Translations under genes and position numbers: made by a program
NCBI GenBank assembly: GCA_902489225.1
Contig: CABTZA010000001.1
Coordinates: 1-43,402, forward strand
DNA: 43,402 bases
From: an uncultured Collinsella sp.
GTDB lineage: Bacteria; Actinomycetota; Coriobacteriia; Coriobacteriales; Coriobacteriaceae
Reading direction: 5' to 3'
Notes under the pieces: model-generated
Seen by the model: the letters and a program-made list of their open reading frames with translations, nothing else
What the model was told of the DNA's origin: nothing
The model's database searches: none
Shown: piece by piece, positions 15,637 to 23,566 of the stretch
How the letters are laid out: each line of letters opens with the position of its first letter
How positions within the stretch are numbered: the stretch's first letter is position 1

Positions 15637-16401
15637 CTAGTGACAGCCGCAGCCTTCGTGCCCGTCATGGTCGTGGTGACCGTGGCAGCCGCAGGACTCG
15701 CCATGCTCGTGGATGTGCTCGTGATCATGTCCATGGCAGTCGCAGGTGGCCTCGCCGTTCTGTGCGAGCGTGCCGGCGATAAGTGCCTCGACGCAAGTGT
15801 CGCAGTTGCCCTGGGCACCTGCGTATACCGTGATGCCGGCTTGTGCAAGCGCGTTGATAGCGCCACCGCCGATACCGCCGCAGATGAGCGCGTCCACGCC
15901 GCCGTTGGCGAGCAGACCCGCTAGGGCGCCGTGACCGGTGCCGCCGGTGCCCACGACCTGCTCGTTGAGCACCTTGCCGTCCTCAATGTCGTAGATCTTG
16001 AACTGCTCGCTGCGGCCAAAGTGCATAAAGATGTTGCCGTTGTCGTACGTGGTTGCCACCCTCATGGTGTCGACCTCCTTTGCTGGCCATGCGGCCGTTG
16101 TCGTGGTGATGGGGGAGTACGCGATGTTTCCGCCTTCGATGACGATCGCCCGTCCATTGACCAGCGCGTTTGCCACCTTGCGATGCGCGCGGCTGCAGAT
16201 TGCCGCCACCGTGGCGCGGGCAATACCCATGCACTGGGCGACTTCCTCCTGATTGAGGCCTTCCAGGTCGCATAGGCGCAGGACCTCGAGCTCGTCGACT
16301 GTCATATCGATAGCGTCTCCGCTCGCCAGGCCATCGGGGGTAAAACCGCGATATTCGGGGATGATCCCAACACGGCGCAATTTTTCGCGTCTTCCTGCCA
16401 T
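15637..16401 (-). CDS. DUF134 HTH regulator fused to a NifX/NafY-like (Fe-Mo cofactor biosynthesis) domain, His/Cys-rich tail
   Basis: The 254-residue protein starts at the ATG read from 16401, after GGAGAG. Residues 1-92 form a DUF134 domain with a sigma-like helix-turn-helix (DELEVLRLCDLEGLNQEEVAQ, split at 36-45 and 46-56). Residues 113-215 form a dinitrogenase Fe-Mo cofactor biosynthesis domain (MRVATTY...FGRSEQFKIYDIEDG, then ALICGGIGGGAINAL). The last 35 residues (220-254) contain 12 His and 6 Cys, a likely metal-binding tail. The two domains are commonly separate neighbouring genes. An internal ATG at 16065 (Met113) has a perfect AAAGGAGG 8 nt upstream and may yield the second domain alone. 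No nif gene is in the window, so a nitrogenase role is not implied; metal or Fe-S sensing is a reasonable guess. Confidence 0.85.
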   Translation of the reverse strand: MAGRREKLRRVGIIPEYRGFTPDGLASGDAIDMTVDELEVLRLCDLEGLNQEEVAQCMGIARATVAAICSRAHRKVANALVNGRAIVIEGGNIAYSPITTTTAAWPAKEVDTMRVATTYDNGNIFMHFGRSEQFKIYDIEDGKVLNEQVVGTGGTGHGALAGLLANGGVDALICGGIGGGAINALAQAGITVYAGAQGNCDTCVEALIAGTLAQNGEATCDCHGHDHEHIHEHGESCGCHGHHDHDGHEGCGCH

Positions 16402-16414
16402 ACACTCTCCAAAT

Positions 16415-16428
16415 CTGACATATGTCAG
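16415..16428. promoter_or_regulatory. Palindromic operator-like site at the DUF134-NifX start site
   Basis: CTGACATATGTCAG is a perfect 14-bp palindrome about 14-27 bp upstream of the ATG at 16401. It lies just downstream of the -10 of the reverse promoter, so a bound dimer would block transcription. A 12/14 match recurs at 16468-16481. The DUF134 protein encoded next to it is the obvious candidate ligand. Confidence 0.7.
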
Positions 16429-16432
16429 TAAT

Positions 16433-16460
16433 AGGATAGCGCGCATGCGGAAGCGTACAA
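16433..16460 (-). promoter_or_regulatory. Promoter of the DUF134-NifX gene
   Basis: Read on the - strand, TTGTAC (16460-16455) is followed after 16 bp by TATCCT (16438-16433). The predicted start falls near 16426, inside the palindrome at 16415-16428. The two operator-like palindromes bracket this promoter. Confidence 0.6.
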
Positions 16461-16467
16461 GCTATTT

Positions 16468-16481
16468 TTGGCATATGTCAG
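16468..16481. promoter_or_regulatory. Second operator-like site upstream of the DUF134-NifX promoter
   Basis: TTGGCATATGTCAG matches the perfect palindrome at 16415 in 12 of 14 positions. The two centres are 53 bp apart, close to five helical turns, so dimers would sit on the same face of the DNA. It lies just upstream of the reverse -35. Confidence 0.6.
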
Positions 16482-16578
16482 AAAAAGGCAAAGGTGTTCC
16501 GCTTGCGAATGCAGAGCCGTGCTACCGTGCATTGCGTGTGCCTACCCTAGTGTCCAATCCGACACTGCGCGCCTGGGC

Positions 16579-16584
16579 TACAAT
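16579..16584 (+). promoter_or_regulatory. -10 box of thyA
   Basis: TACAAT lies 35 bp upstream of the thyA ATG. The -35 region (around 16556) is weak. The unit is divergent from the DUF134-NifX gene. Confidence 0.45.
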
Positions 16585-16618
16585 AAAAATCGCTTATAGG
16601 CGACTGACAGGAGGGTCA

Positions 16619-17467
16619 ATGAGCAAAGCTGATCAACAGTTTGTATCCATGTGCCGCGACATTCTGGACCATGGCACCACCACCGAGGGCCAAAAGGTCC
16701 GTCCGGTGTGGGAGGACGGCACCCCTGCCTATACCATTAAAAACTTTGGCGTTACGGCGCGCTACGACCTGCGCGAGGAGTTCCCTGCGCTCACCCTGCG
16801 CCGCACGGCGCTTAAGTCTGCGATGGACGAGATTTTGTGGATCTATCAAAAGAAGTCCAATAACGTCCATGACCTCAACAGCCATATTTGGGATGAGTGG
16901 GCCGACGAGACCGGCTCCATCGGCAAGGCCTACGGGTACCAGATTGGCCAGAAGAGCCATTATGCCGAGGGCGATTTCGACCAGATGGACCGAGTGCTGT
17001 ACGATCTTAAGCACACACCGTACAGTCGCCGCATCATGACCAACACGTATGTGTTTAGCGACCTGTCCGAGATGCACCTGTATCCGTGCGCGTACAGCGT
17101 GACCTATAACGTCACGCAGCGCCCGCAGGACGACAAGCCGACGCTCAACATGATTCTCAACCAGCGCAGCCAGGACATTTTGGCCGCGAACAACTGGAAT
17201 GTGTGTCAGTACGCCATCTTGCTGATGATGGTTGCGCAGTCGATCGATATGATTCCCGGCGAGCTGCTGCATGTGATCGCCGACGCCCATATCTACGACC
17301 GTCATGTCGATATTGTCCGCGAACTTATCGAGCGTCCGCAGTTTGCGGCGCCTAAGGTAACGCTTAACCCCGACGTGCACGATTTCTATGCGTTTACGAC
17401 CGACGACCTGATTGTGGAGGGCTATGAGCACGGCCCGCAGGTCAAGAACATTCCCATTGCGGTGTAG
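16619..17467 (+). CDS. thyA: Thymidylate synthase ThyA
   Basis: The 282-residue protein has the ThyA landmarks: WDEWADETGSIGKAYGYQI (folate/dUMP region), the catalytic Cys157 in LYPCAYSVTYNV, and QRSQDILAANNWNVCQYA followed by HVIADAHIYDRHVD. It methylates dUMP to dTMP using methylene-tetrahydrofolate, producing dihydrofolate, which the next gene reduces. The PCAY active-site context resembles the B. subtilis ThyA subgroup more than the E. coli PPCH form. ATG 16619 has CAGGAGGG just upstream; the longer upstream frame crosses the promoter and is not coding. Confidence 0.95.
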   Translation: MSKADQQFVSMCRDILDHGTTTEGQKVRPVWEDGTPAYTIKNFGVTARYDLREEFPALTLRRTALKSAMDEILWIYQKKSNNVHDLNSHIWDEWADETGSIGKAYGYQIGQKSHYAEGDFDQMDRVLYDLKHTPYSRRIMTNTYVFSDLSEMHLYPCAYSVTYNVTQRPQDDKPTLNMILNQRSQDILAANNWNVCQYAILLMMVAQSIDMIPGELLHVIADAHIYDRHVDIVRELIERPQFAAPKVTLNPDVHDFYAFTTDDLIVEGYEHGPQVKNIPIAV

Positions 17468-17476
17468 GTGGTGCTC

Positions 17477-17995
17477 ATGACGTGTAAGCTATCTGCTATC
17501 GTCGCCGTGTGTGAGGATTGGGGCATTGGGTGCGAGGGCGACATGGTGGTGTCCAATCGCGCCGACATGCGCCATTTTGTGGCGTGCACCAAAGGTTGCC
17601 CGGTTATTATGGGGCGCAAGACCCTGTTGAGTTTTCCCGGTGGGCGTCCGCTCAAGAATCGTCGCAATATCGTGCTCACGCGTGACGAGGATTTTGCGCC
17701 CCAGGGCGTCGACGTGGTCCATAGCATCGACGAGGCGCTCGCCGCGGTTGCCGATGAGCCCGTTGCCTGGGTGATTGGTGGCGGCGATGTCTATCGGCAG
17801 TTTTTGCCGTATTGCGTCGAGGCCGAGGTCACGCACAACCATTGCACTCATGCCGTGGACACGTACTTTCCCGATTTGGACGCCGATCCCGCATGGGAGA
17901 TTGCGTGGCGTGGCGGTGTTGCCACGATTGCCTCGGGCGAGGGCGACGAGGGTGTCGATTATGAGTTCGTGACGTATCGTCGCGTTGAGGCGTAA
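17477..17995 (+). CDS. Dihydrofolate reductase
   Basis: The 172-residue protein shows the DHFR pattern: LSAIVAVCEDWGIGCEGDMV at the N-terminus (substrate loop), MGRKTLLSFPGGRPLKNRRNIVLTR (NADPH binding) and WVIGGGDVYRQFLPY (cofactor Gly-Gly). It regenerates tetrahydrofolate after the ThyA reaction. ATG 17477 is preferred, 9 bp after the thyA stop with GTAGGTGG before it; a GTG at 17468 is possible and adds three residues. thyA-folA coupling is classical. No distinct plasmid-type dfr features are seen. Confidence 0.93.
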   Translation: MTCKLSAIVAVCEDWGIGCEGDMVVSNRADMRHFVACTKGCPVIMGRKTLLSFPGGRPLKNRRNIVLTRDEDFAPQGVDVVHSIDEALAAVADEPVAWVIGGGDVYRQFLPYCVEAEVTHNHCTHAVDTYFPDLDADPAWEIAWRGGVATIASGEGDEGVDYEFVTYRRVEA

Positions 17996-18039
17996 ATCGC
18001 CTGGCGTGAACGGTATTATCGGATTGATTGAATGTATGG

Positions 18040-18065
18040 GGCGGCGCTTAGCGTCGCCTCGTTTG
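18040..18065 (+). terminator. Hairpin after the dihydrofolate reductase gene
   Basis: GGCGGCGC (18040-18047) and GCGTCGCC (18051-18058) form an 8-bp stem with one G-U pair and a 3-nt loop, followed by TCGTTT. It is a moderate terminator and overlaps the promoter of the next gene. Confidence 0.5.
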
Positions 18066-18072
18066 GTATAGA
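18064..18072 (+). promoter_or_regulatory. Extended -10 promoter element before the SpoU gene
   Basis: TGGTATAGA matches an extended -10 (TG-N-TATAGA) 33 bp upstream of the ATG at 18105. The stretch 17996-18063 has no gene. Confidence 0.5.
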
Positions 18073-18104
18073 TGTGCTGTAAAGAAGGGTGCGGGCAGGC
18101 TGCT

Positions 18105-19019
18105 ATGACTGATGCCGTTGAGGTTCTGCGAATTGATTCGCTCGAGGACGAGCGGCTCGATGCCTACGTGCGACTGACCGAGCGTGAGCTGCGCTGCGTG
18201 CTAGAGCCGCAAAAGGGCATCTTTATCGCCGAGAGTGCCAAGGTTATTGAGCGCGCGGTGCGTGCCGGATACGAGCCGGTGAGCTTTCTTTTGGGCGAAC
18301 GCTGGCTCGACCAGATGATGCCGCTGTTTGAGCGCCTAGTCGTGCGCGAGGGCGCGGGTCCTGTTCCTGTGTTCGTCGCCTCCATGGAGCTCATGGAGCA
18401 GTTGACGGGCTTTAACGTGACGCGCGGTGCGCTTGCGGCGTTTCGTCGCTCGCGTCAGATTCCGGTTGATGAGTTCTTGGGTGGCGTCGTCGAGGCGGCG
18501 GGGGAGCGTCCGGTGCGCGTGTGCGTGCTCGAGGGTATTGTCGACCACACCAATGTTGGCGCGATTTTCCGCTCTGCTGCCGCATTGAACGTTGACGGTA
18601 TTTTGGTCAGCCCGACGTGCTGCGACCCGCTGTACCGTCGCTCGGCCCGCGTGAGCATGGGCACCGTGTTTCAGGTGCCGTGGACGCGCATTGGCAGCGA
18701 GGCTCGTGTGTGGCCGCATGATGGTCTGAGCGCGTTGCACGATGCCGGTTTTTCGTGTGCCGCTATGGCGTTGACGGACGATTCTGTTTCGCTTGATGAT
18801 CCTGTGCTGCAGAAGATTGATCGCTTGGCGATTTTTATGGGCACCGAGGGTGCCGGCTTGGGCGCCAAGACCATTGCCGGCTGTGACCACGCGGTGCGTA
18901 TTCCGATGGCGCACGGGGTCGATTCGCTCAACGTGGCCGCGGCGAGCGCCGTCGCCTTTTGGCAGCTATGCCCGCACGTGAGCAATGAGTATCACTACCA
19001 GCCGGGTTTGTATCACTAG
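18105..19019 (+). CDS. TrmH/SpoU family RNA 2'-O-ribose methyltransferase
   Basis: The 304-residue protein has a substrate-binding N-terminal part (about 15-125, ESAKVIERAVRAGYEPVSFL) and a C-terminal SPOUT knot domain. The three SpoU motifs are visible: DHTNVGAIFRSAAALNVDG, GTEGAGLG and RIPMAHGVDSLNVAAASAVA. These bind SAM in the trefoil knot. It methylates a ribose in rRNA or tRNA; the exact target cannot be told from sequence. Start ATG 18105 is chosen over ATG 18072, which sits on the promoter, though the ribosome site is weak. Confidence 0.9.
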   Translation: MTDAVEVLRIDSLEDERLDAYVRLTERELRCVLEPQKGIFIAESAKVIERAVRAGYEPVSFLLGERWLDQMMPLFERLVVREGAGPVPVFVASMELMEQLTGFNVTRGALAAFRRSRQIPVDEFLGGVVEAAGERPVRVCVLEGIVDHTNVGAIFRSAAALNVDGILVSPTCCDPLYRRSARVSMGTVFQVPWTRIGSEARVWPHDGLSALHDAGFSCAAMALTDDSVSLDDPVLQKIDRLAIFMGTEGAGLGAKTIAGCDHAVRIPMAHGVDSLNVAAASAVAFWQLCPHVSNEYHYQPGLYH

Positions 19020-19144
19020 GCAGTTATTCCGCACCGTGCTCTAATTCGGGGTGTTTCGGTCGCCGCCAGTCGGTGCTAAGCTGGTTTTGGCTTTGGTTTT
19101 AAATTGCTGTTTTGCTGATTGACGTATGCGTGTGGGGAGGGCGT

Positions 19145-20494
19145 GTGGCTAAGAAATCTACGGCTATCGATGTAACGCAAGGAGTCATTTGGCAGCAATT
19201 GCTGTCGCTGTGCGTTCCCATCTTTTTTAGTTCGTTTTTTCAGCAGGCCTACACGCTTATCGGTACCTATATCGTCGGTCAGTTTGGCGGCAAGCTCGCG
19301 CTAGGTGGCATTCAAGCTACGATGGTGCTCACCGAGCTCTGCATTGGCTTTTGCGTTGGCGTCGGCGCCGGCTGCGCGGTCATTACCGGTCAGTATTTTG
19401 GTCAGCACGATGATGAGCGACTGAGCCGTTCGGTCCATACGGCCATGACGCTCGCGCTGGTGGGCGGTATCGTTTTCTCGATTCTTGGCATAGTGTTCGT
19501 TGAGCCCATGCTGGTACTTATGAACACTCCGCATGAACTTTTGGCCGAGGGCGTGGCCTATGCTCGTTGCTATTTTGCCGCCATGGTTGCGGCGCTGCTG
19601 CTCAATATGGGAACGGCACTGCTACGCGCCGTGGGCGACACGCGCGGGCCTGCTGTGATCATCGCTTCCGGCTGCCTTGTTAATGCGGTGCTGGATGTCA
19701 TCTTTGTTGCCGTGCTTCATATGGAGGCGCTGGGCTGCGGCATCGCGGTGGCGCTGACCATTTGCTCCAACGCCACGATGATCGTGATTCGCATGATGCA
19801 CGCACCGGGTGCGTGGCGGCTTTCGCTGTCCAAACTCGGCATTGATCCTGGCATTTGTAAGAGCATGATCTCGTGTGGTCTGCCGCTTGGCTTTCAGTCT
19901 GCTGCGTATTCGATTTCCAACGTTTTGATTCAGGTGTCGGTCAACTCGTTTGGTGCCGATGTCACCACGGCGTGGGGTCTTTCGGGCCGCTTAGATGGCA
20001 TTATCTGGATGGTGACCGAGGCGCTCGGCGTATCGATCACTACGTTCTCGGCGCAGAACTTTGGCGCGCGCAACTACGAGCGCATGCGCAAGGGTTACCA
20101 TACGTCGCTTGTGCTTTCGTTTATGCTCATTGGTGGCCTGTCTGCCGTGCTCCTGGTGTTCTCGGGCCCGCTGTCGCGTTTGTTTGTCGACGATGCTTCG
20201 ATTTCGGCGTACACCACGACGATTCTTCATTTCATCGCGCCGTTCTACGCGATCTTCTCTATTATCGAAAACGCGTCGGGCTCCATTCGCGGTGCCGGCG
20301 TGAGTCTGCAGCCTATGATGCTCACCATCTTTGGCACCGTTGTCTTGAGGGTGATCTGGGTGTTTGCGATCATGCCCTTCGATCCGTCGCTCGAGCATCT
20401 ACTGCTGGTCTACCCCGTAACCTGGCTCATCACGGCCACGATGTTTACCATCTACCACCACAGCGGCAACTGGCTCGGCCGCGCCACCGCCTAG
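19145..20494 (+). CDS. MATE family multidrug/Na+ antiporter
   Basis: The 449-residue membrane protein has about 12 hydrophobic segments arranged as two six-helix halves, with FSSFFQQAYTLIGTYIVGQFGG at the start of half one, typical of MATE exporters, and IRGAGVSLQPM in half two. It probably expels organic cations in exchange for Na+ or H+. The start is GTG 19145 after GGGGAGG (19134-19140); a start at 19112 would lie before the ribosome site. The stop TAG is part of a palindromic repeat (20491-20520). The 125-bp gap before it (19020-19144) holds no gene. Confidence 0.9.
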   Translation: MAKKSTAIDVTQGVIWQQLLSLCVPIFFSSFFQQAYTLIGTYIVGQFGGKLALGGIQATMVLTELCIGFCVGVGAGCAVITGQYFGQHDDERLSRSVHTAMTLALVGGIVFSILGIVFVEPMLVLMNTPHELLAEGVAYARCYFAAMVAALLLNMGTALLRAVGDTRGPAVIIASGCLVNAVLDVIFVAVLHMEALGCGIAVALTICSNATMIVIRMMHAPGAWRLSLSKLGIDPGICKSMISCGLPLGFQSAAYSISNVLIQVSVNSFGADVTTAWGLSGRLDGIIWMVTEALGVSITTFSAQNFGARNYERMRKGYHTSLVLSFMLIGGLSAVLLVFSGPLSRLFVDDASISAYTTTILHFIAPFYAIFSIIENASGSIRGAGVSLQPMMLTIFGTVVLRVIWVFAIMPFDPSLEHLLLVYPVTWLITATMFTIYHHSGNWLGRATA

Positions 20495-20520
20495 CCATTC
20501 GGGACGTCCCCAATGGCTAG
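20491..20520. repeat. Palindromic element A overlapping the MATE stop codon
   Basis: CTAGCCATT (20491-20499) and AATGGCTAG (20512-20520) are exact inverted repeats, with GGGACGTCCC, itself palindromic, in the centre. The stop TAG of the MATE gene (20492-20494) is the first arm, and the other arm overlaps the end of cobO on the opposite strand. The first 19 bases match the repeat at 27937 in 15 positions. It lacks a T tract but could act as a bidirectional barrier. Confidence 0.75.
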
Positions 20521-21002
20521 TATTCGATGCCTTGGCGGGCTAGGAGTCCTTCGTCGAAGTAGTGTTTGATGGGGCGCATTTCGGTGACAAGCTAGGCGAG
20601 GTTCGCGAGGGGCAGCAGGCCCCGGCCGGTGAGCACGAGCTCCGTGGTGGCGGGCTTTATCGCGATCAGCGCTTCGACATCCTCGCGCGTCACGAAGCCG
20701 CGGCGCATGGCCTCGCCGAGTTCATCCAAAATCAGAACGTCGACCTGTGATATCTGCTCGCATGCGAGCTCCATGATCTGCGCGGCGCAAGCCTCGGGTG
20801 TGTCGCGGGCGGCTTGTACGATGCGTAGCCCTAAACGAGGTGCTGCATCATGTTCGGCGCAGTGCAGCTTCTTGGCAAACTGAAGCATGAGCACGTTAAG
20901 TCAATAGCCCGTGGCACGCAGCGCGGGCCCCAGCGCAGCCGTCGTCTTGCCCTTGCCGTCGCCCGCATAGATTTGAACCTTGCCGACTTCCAGTGATGCC
21001 AT
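20517..21002 (-). pseudogene. cobO: Broken corrinoid adenosyltransferase gene (cobO/btuR), two in-frame stops
   Basis: Read from ATG at 21002 to TAG at 20519-20517 there are exactly 162 codons in one frame. The product would be a CobO/BtuR ATP:corrinoid adenosyltransferase: MASLEVGKVQIYAGDGKGKT with the P-loop GDGKGKTT, then VLMLQFAKKL, DVLILDELGEAMRRG and VLTGRGLLPLANLA, ending RPIKHYFDEGLLARQGIEY. Two stops interrupt it: TGA at 20903-20901 (after GY, where Gly is usual) and TAG at 20594-20592 (after NLA, where Asp is usual). There is no frameshift, so decay is recent. CobO adds the adenosyl group to cob(I)alamin. No other cobalamin gene is in the window. Confidence 0.9.
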
Positions 21003-21094
21003 CTCTGTCTTTTCGTGCCCGGCGTCGGTTTATCGCCGTCCGGGTTGGGTATTCTAGAAAGCATTATTAACCCCAGTAGATGGAGTTTAAGCAG

Positions 21095-22987
21095 ATGGAG
21101 ATGGATGACAACAAGCGTAGACGGAATATGATCCTCTACGTGCTCATCGCCTTCGTCGTCTACCTCGTGCTCTCGACCGTTCTGTTCCCCAACATCGGTC
21201 ACACGCAGCAGATTACGAAGACCGATTACTCGACGTTTGTCAAAGCGCTCGATAAGAAGAGTGTCGACAAGGTCGAGTACAACACGGACGATTACTCGAT
21301 TTATTACACCAAGAAGGGCGAGGACGAGAACATCGCCTATAAGACGACCGGTGTGCCGAACGATGCGGGCTTTACCGATCGCGTGCTTGAGTCTGGCGCT
21401 TCGCTGGAGTCGGTCGTTCCCGATAAAAACTCGGGTTTGATGACCTACTACCTGCTTACGCTCATCCTTCCCATGGCGATTTTCTTCCTGATCGGCTGGT
21501 GGCTCAACCGCCGCATGAAGAAGGCCATGGGTGATGACGGTCCTTCGATGAACTTTGGCGGCGGTGGCTTTGGCGGCGGTGGACTGGGCAAGTCCGGCGC
21601 GCGCGTGATCGCCTCCAAGGACGTGGGCGTGACCTTTAAGGATGTCGCCGGCCAGGAAGAGGCCAAGGAGTCCCTCAAGGAGGTCGTCGACTTTCTGGAG
21701 AAGCCCCAGCGCTACGAGGAGATTGGCGCCAAGCTGCCGCGCGGTGCTCTCCTTGTTGGCCCTCCGGGTACCGGTAAGACCCTGCTAGCCAAGGCTGTTG
21801 CCGGCGAGGCTGGTGTTCCGTTCTTTAGCATTTCGGGTTCTGAGTTCGTCGAGATGTTCGTCGGCCGTGGCGCCGCCAAGGTGCGCGACCTGTTTAAGCA
21901 GGCCAAGGAAAAGGCCCCGTGCATTGTGTTTATCGACGAGATCGATACCATCGGCAAAAAGCGTGACGGCGGCGGCTTTAGCGGCAACGACGAGCGCGAG
22001 CAGACGCTCAACCAGCTGCTGACCGAGATGGACGGCTTCGATAACCACAAGGGTATTGTCGTTCTCGCTGCTACCAACCGCCCTGACAGCCTTGACCCGG
22101 CCCTGTTGCGCCCCGGTCGTTTTGACCGCCGTATCCCCGTTGAGCTGCCCGACCTGACTGGCCGCAAGAACATTCTTGAGCTGCATGCCAAGAGCGTGAA
22201 GACGCAGCCGCCGATCGACCTGACCGCGATTGCCCGCGCCACGCCCGGTGCCTCGGGCGCCGACCTGGCCAATATCATCAACGAGGGCGCCCTGCGTGCC
22301 GTCCGTGAGGGCCGCAAGCGCGCTACGCAGGACGATTTTGAGGAGTCGGTGGAGGTCGTCATCGCCGGCCAGCAGCGTAAGTCCACGGTACTGTCCGACC
22401 ACGAGAAGCAGGTTGTTTCTTACCACGAGATCGGCCATGCCATCGTTGCCGCCCGCCAGAAGGGCTCTGCACCGGTCACGAAGATCACCATCGTGCCGCG
22501 CACGAGCGGTGCTCTGGGCTACACCATGCAGGTCGAGGAGGATGAGCGCTTCCTGACCACGCGCCAGGAGGTCCTGGACAAGCTCGCCGTCTATTGCGGT
22601 GGCCGTGCAGCCGAGGAGCTCATCTTTGGTGAGATGACGACCGGCGCCGCCAACGATATCGAGCAGGCCACCAAGCTCGCCCGTAACATGGTGACGCGCT
22701 TTGGTATGTCCGATGAGTTTGGCATGATGGCACTCGGTACCGTTCAGAATGCGTACCTTAACCAGGACACGTCGCTCACCTGCGCCCCCGGTACGGCCGA
22801 GCGCGTGGACGCGATTGTCGCCAAGCTGATCGAGGATGCGCACGACCGCGCCCTGCAGATCCTGAAGGAGAACAAGTTCAAGCTCCACGAGCTGGCTCGT
22901 TATCTGTACAAGAAGGAGACGATCACGGGCGAGGAGTTCATGAATCTCCTCACGCGCGAGAATCCGCTGATGTCAAAGCAGCAGTAA
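21095..22987 (+). CDS. ftsH: ATP-dependent zinc metalloprotease FtsH
   Basis: The protein has about 630 residues. Two membrane helices (about 12-31 and 115-137) flank a short extracytoplasmic domain. The AAA domain follows, with Walker A GPPGTGKT (222-229), CIVFIDEIDTIG and the SRH ATNRPDSLDPALLRPGRFDRR. The zinc protease domain has HEIGH at 444-448 (most FtsH have HEAGH) and ELIFGEMTTGAANDIEQAT. It degrades membrane and regulatory proteins. A Gly-rich linker lies near 155-165. The start is uncertain among ATGs at 21080, 21095 and 21101; 21095 is best spaced from TGGAG. A strong terminator follows. Confidence 0.96.
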   Translation: MEMDDNKRRRNMILYVLIAFVVYLVLSTVLFPNIGHTQQITKTDYSTFVKALDKKSVDKVEYNTDDYSIYYTKKGEDENIAYKTTGVPNDAGFTDRVLESGASLESVVPDKNSGLMTYYLLTLILPMAIFFLIGWWLNRRMKKAMGDDGPSMNFGGGGFGGGGLGKSGARVIASKDVGVTFKDVAGQEEAKESLKEVVDFLEKPQRYEEIGAKLPRGALLVGPPGTGKTLLAKAVAGEAGVPFFSISGSEFVEMFVGRGAAKVRDLFKQAKEKAPCIVFIDEIDTIGKKRDGGGFSGNDEREQTLNQLLTEMDGFDNHKGIVVLAATNRPDSLDPALLRPGRFDRRIPVELPDLTGRKNILELHAKSVKTQPPIDLTAIARATPGASGADLANIINEGALRAVREGRKRATQDDFEESVEVVIAGQQRKSTVLSDHEKQVVSYHEIGHAIVAARQKGSAPVTKITIVPRTSGALGYTMQVEEDERFLTTRQEVLDKLAVYCGGRAAEELIFGEMTTGAANDIEQATKLARNMVTRFGMSDEFGMMALGTVQNAYLNQDTSLTCAPGTAERVDAIVAKLIEDAHDRALQILKENKFKLHELARYLYKKETITGEEFMNLLTRENPLMSKQQ

Positions 22988-23008
22988 TACTGGTTGCGCA
23001 GTATCAAT

Positions 23009-23045
23009 CGCCCCATTTGAGTGCCTATCTCAAATGGGGCGTTTT
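23009..23045 (+). terminator. Rho-independent terminator after ftsH
   Basis: CGCCCCATTTGAG (23009-23021) and CTCAAATGGGGCG (23029-23041) form a perfect 13-bp stem with a 7-nt loop, followed by TTTT. Confidence 0.9.
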
Positions 23046-23062
23046 GCGTGGGAGGGATATGT

Positions 23063-23518
23063 ATGAAGATCGTGGTGAGTGCCTGTTTGATGGGCGAGAG
23101 CTGCAAGTATAACGGGCTCGACAACTATCATCGCGCGTTGGTCGAGGCCTGCGAGCGTACAGGGACCGAGGTCCTCTTGGTGTGCCCCGAGGTCTTTGGC
23201 GGCCTGCCCACGCCGCGTAAGCCGTCCGAGATTGTGAACGGCGAGGTTCGTACCTGTGAGGGCGTGTCCGTTGACCGGGAATTCCGCCTAGGAGCCCAAC
23301 GAGCACTCGCGATGTGCGAGCAGGCGGGCGGTCCGGAAGAGGTCGCCGCGTGCATCTTACAGGACCGTAGTCCCTCGTGTGGCGCAGGCCGCATCTACGA
23401 CGGAACATTCAGTGGCACCCTTACAGCGGGCAACGGCGTTTTCGTCGACCTGCTCCTGCGCAATGGGTACCGTGTGATCCCGGCGAGTGAATTCGATCCC
23501 AGCATACTGGAGCAATAA
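23063..23518 (+). CDS. DUF523 family protein
   Basis: The 151-residue protein matches DUF523: KIVVSACLMGESCKYNGLDN at the start, CPEVFGGLPTPRKPSEI in the middle and ILQDRSPSCGAGRIYDGTFSG near the C-terminus. The conserved Cys residues in these three segments suggest a metal or thiol function, but no activity is established here. ATG 23063 has GGAGGG 6 nt upstream (23051-23056). It is a single-gene unit between two terminators, convergent with the dehydrogenase. Confidence 0.9.
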   Translation: MKIVVSACLMGESCKYNGLDNYHRALVEACERTGTEVLLVCPEVFGGLPTPRKPSEIVNGEVRTCEGVSVDREFRLGAQRALAMCEQAGGPEEVAACILQDRSPSCGAGRIYDGTFSGTLTAGNGVFVDLLLRNGYRVIPASEFDPSILEQ

Positions 23519-23557
23519 AAAACCACCACAAGGGTGCTGTCCCCTTGTGGTGGTTTT
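23519..23557. terminator. Bidirectional terminator / palindromic element B
   Basis: AAAACCACCACAAGGG (23519-23534) pairs perfectly with CCCTTGTGGTGGTTTT (23542-23557) over a 7-nt loop. Both strands end the stem in a T run, so it can end both convergent transcripts, DUF523 and the dehydrogenase. Its reverse complement is nearly the same as the element at 31158-31198. Confidence 0.9.
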
Positions 23558-23566
23558 GGTCTTGGC

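Noticed and set aside
15637..16401. Nitrogenase cluster
   Set aside because: Only a NifX-like domain is present; no nifHDK, nifB or nifEN genes are in the window, and such domains are frequent in non-fixing anaerobes.
20592..20903. Recoding of the TGA and TAG in cobO (selenocysteine or pyrrolysine)
   Set aside because: CobO proteins have no such residues at these sites, and no SECIS-like structure or Pyl context is apparent; decay is simpler.
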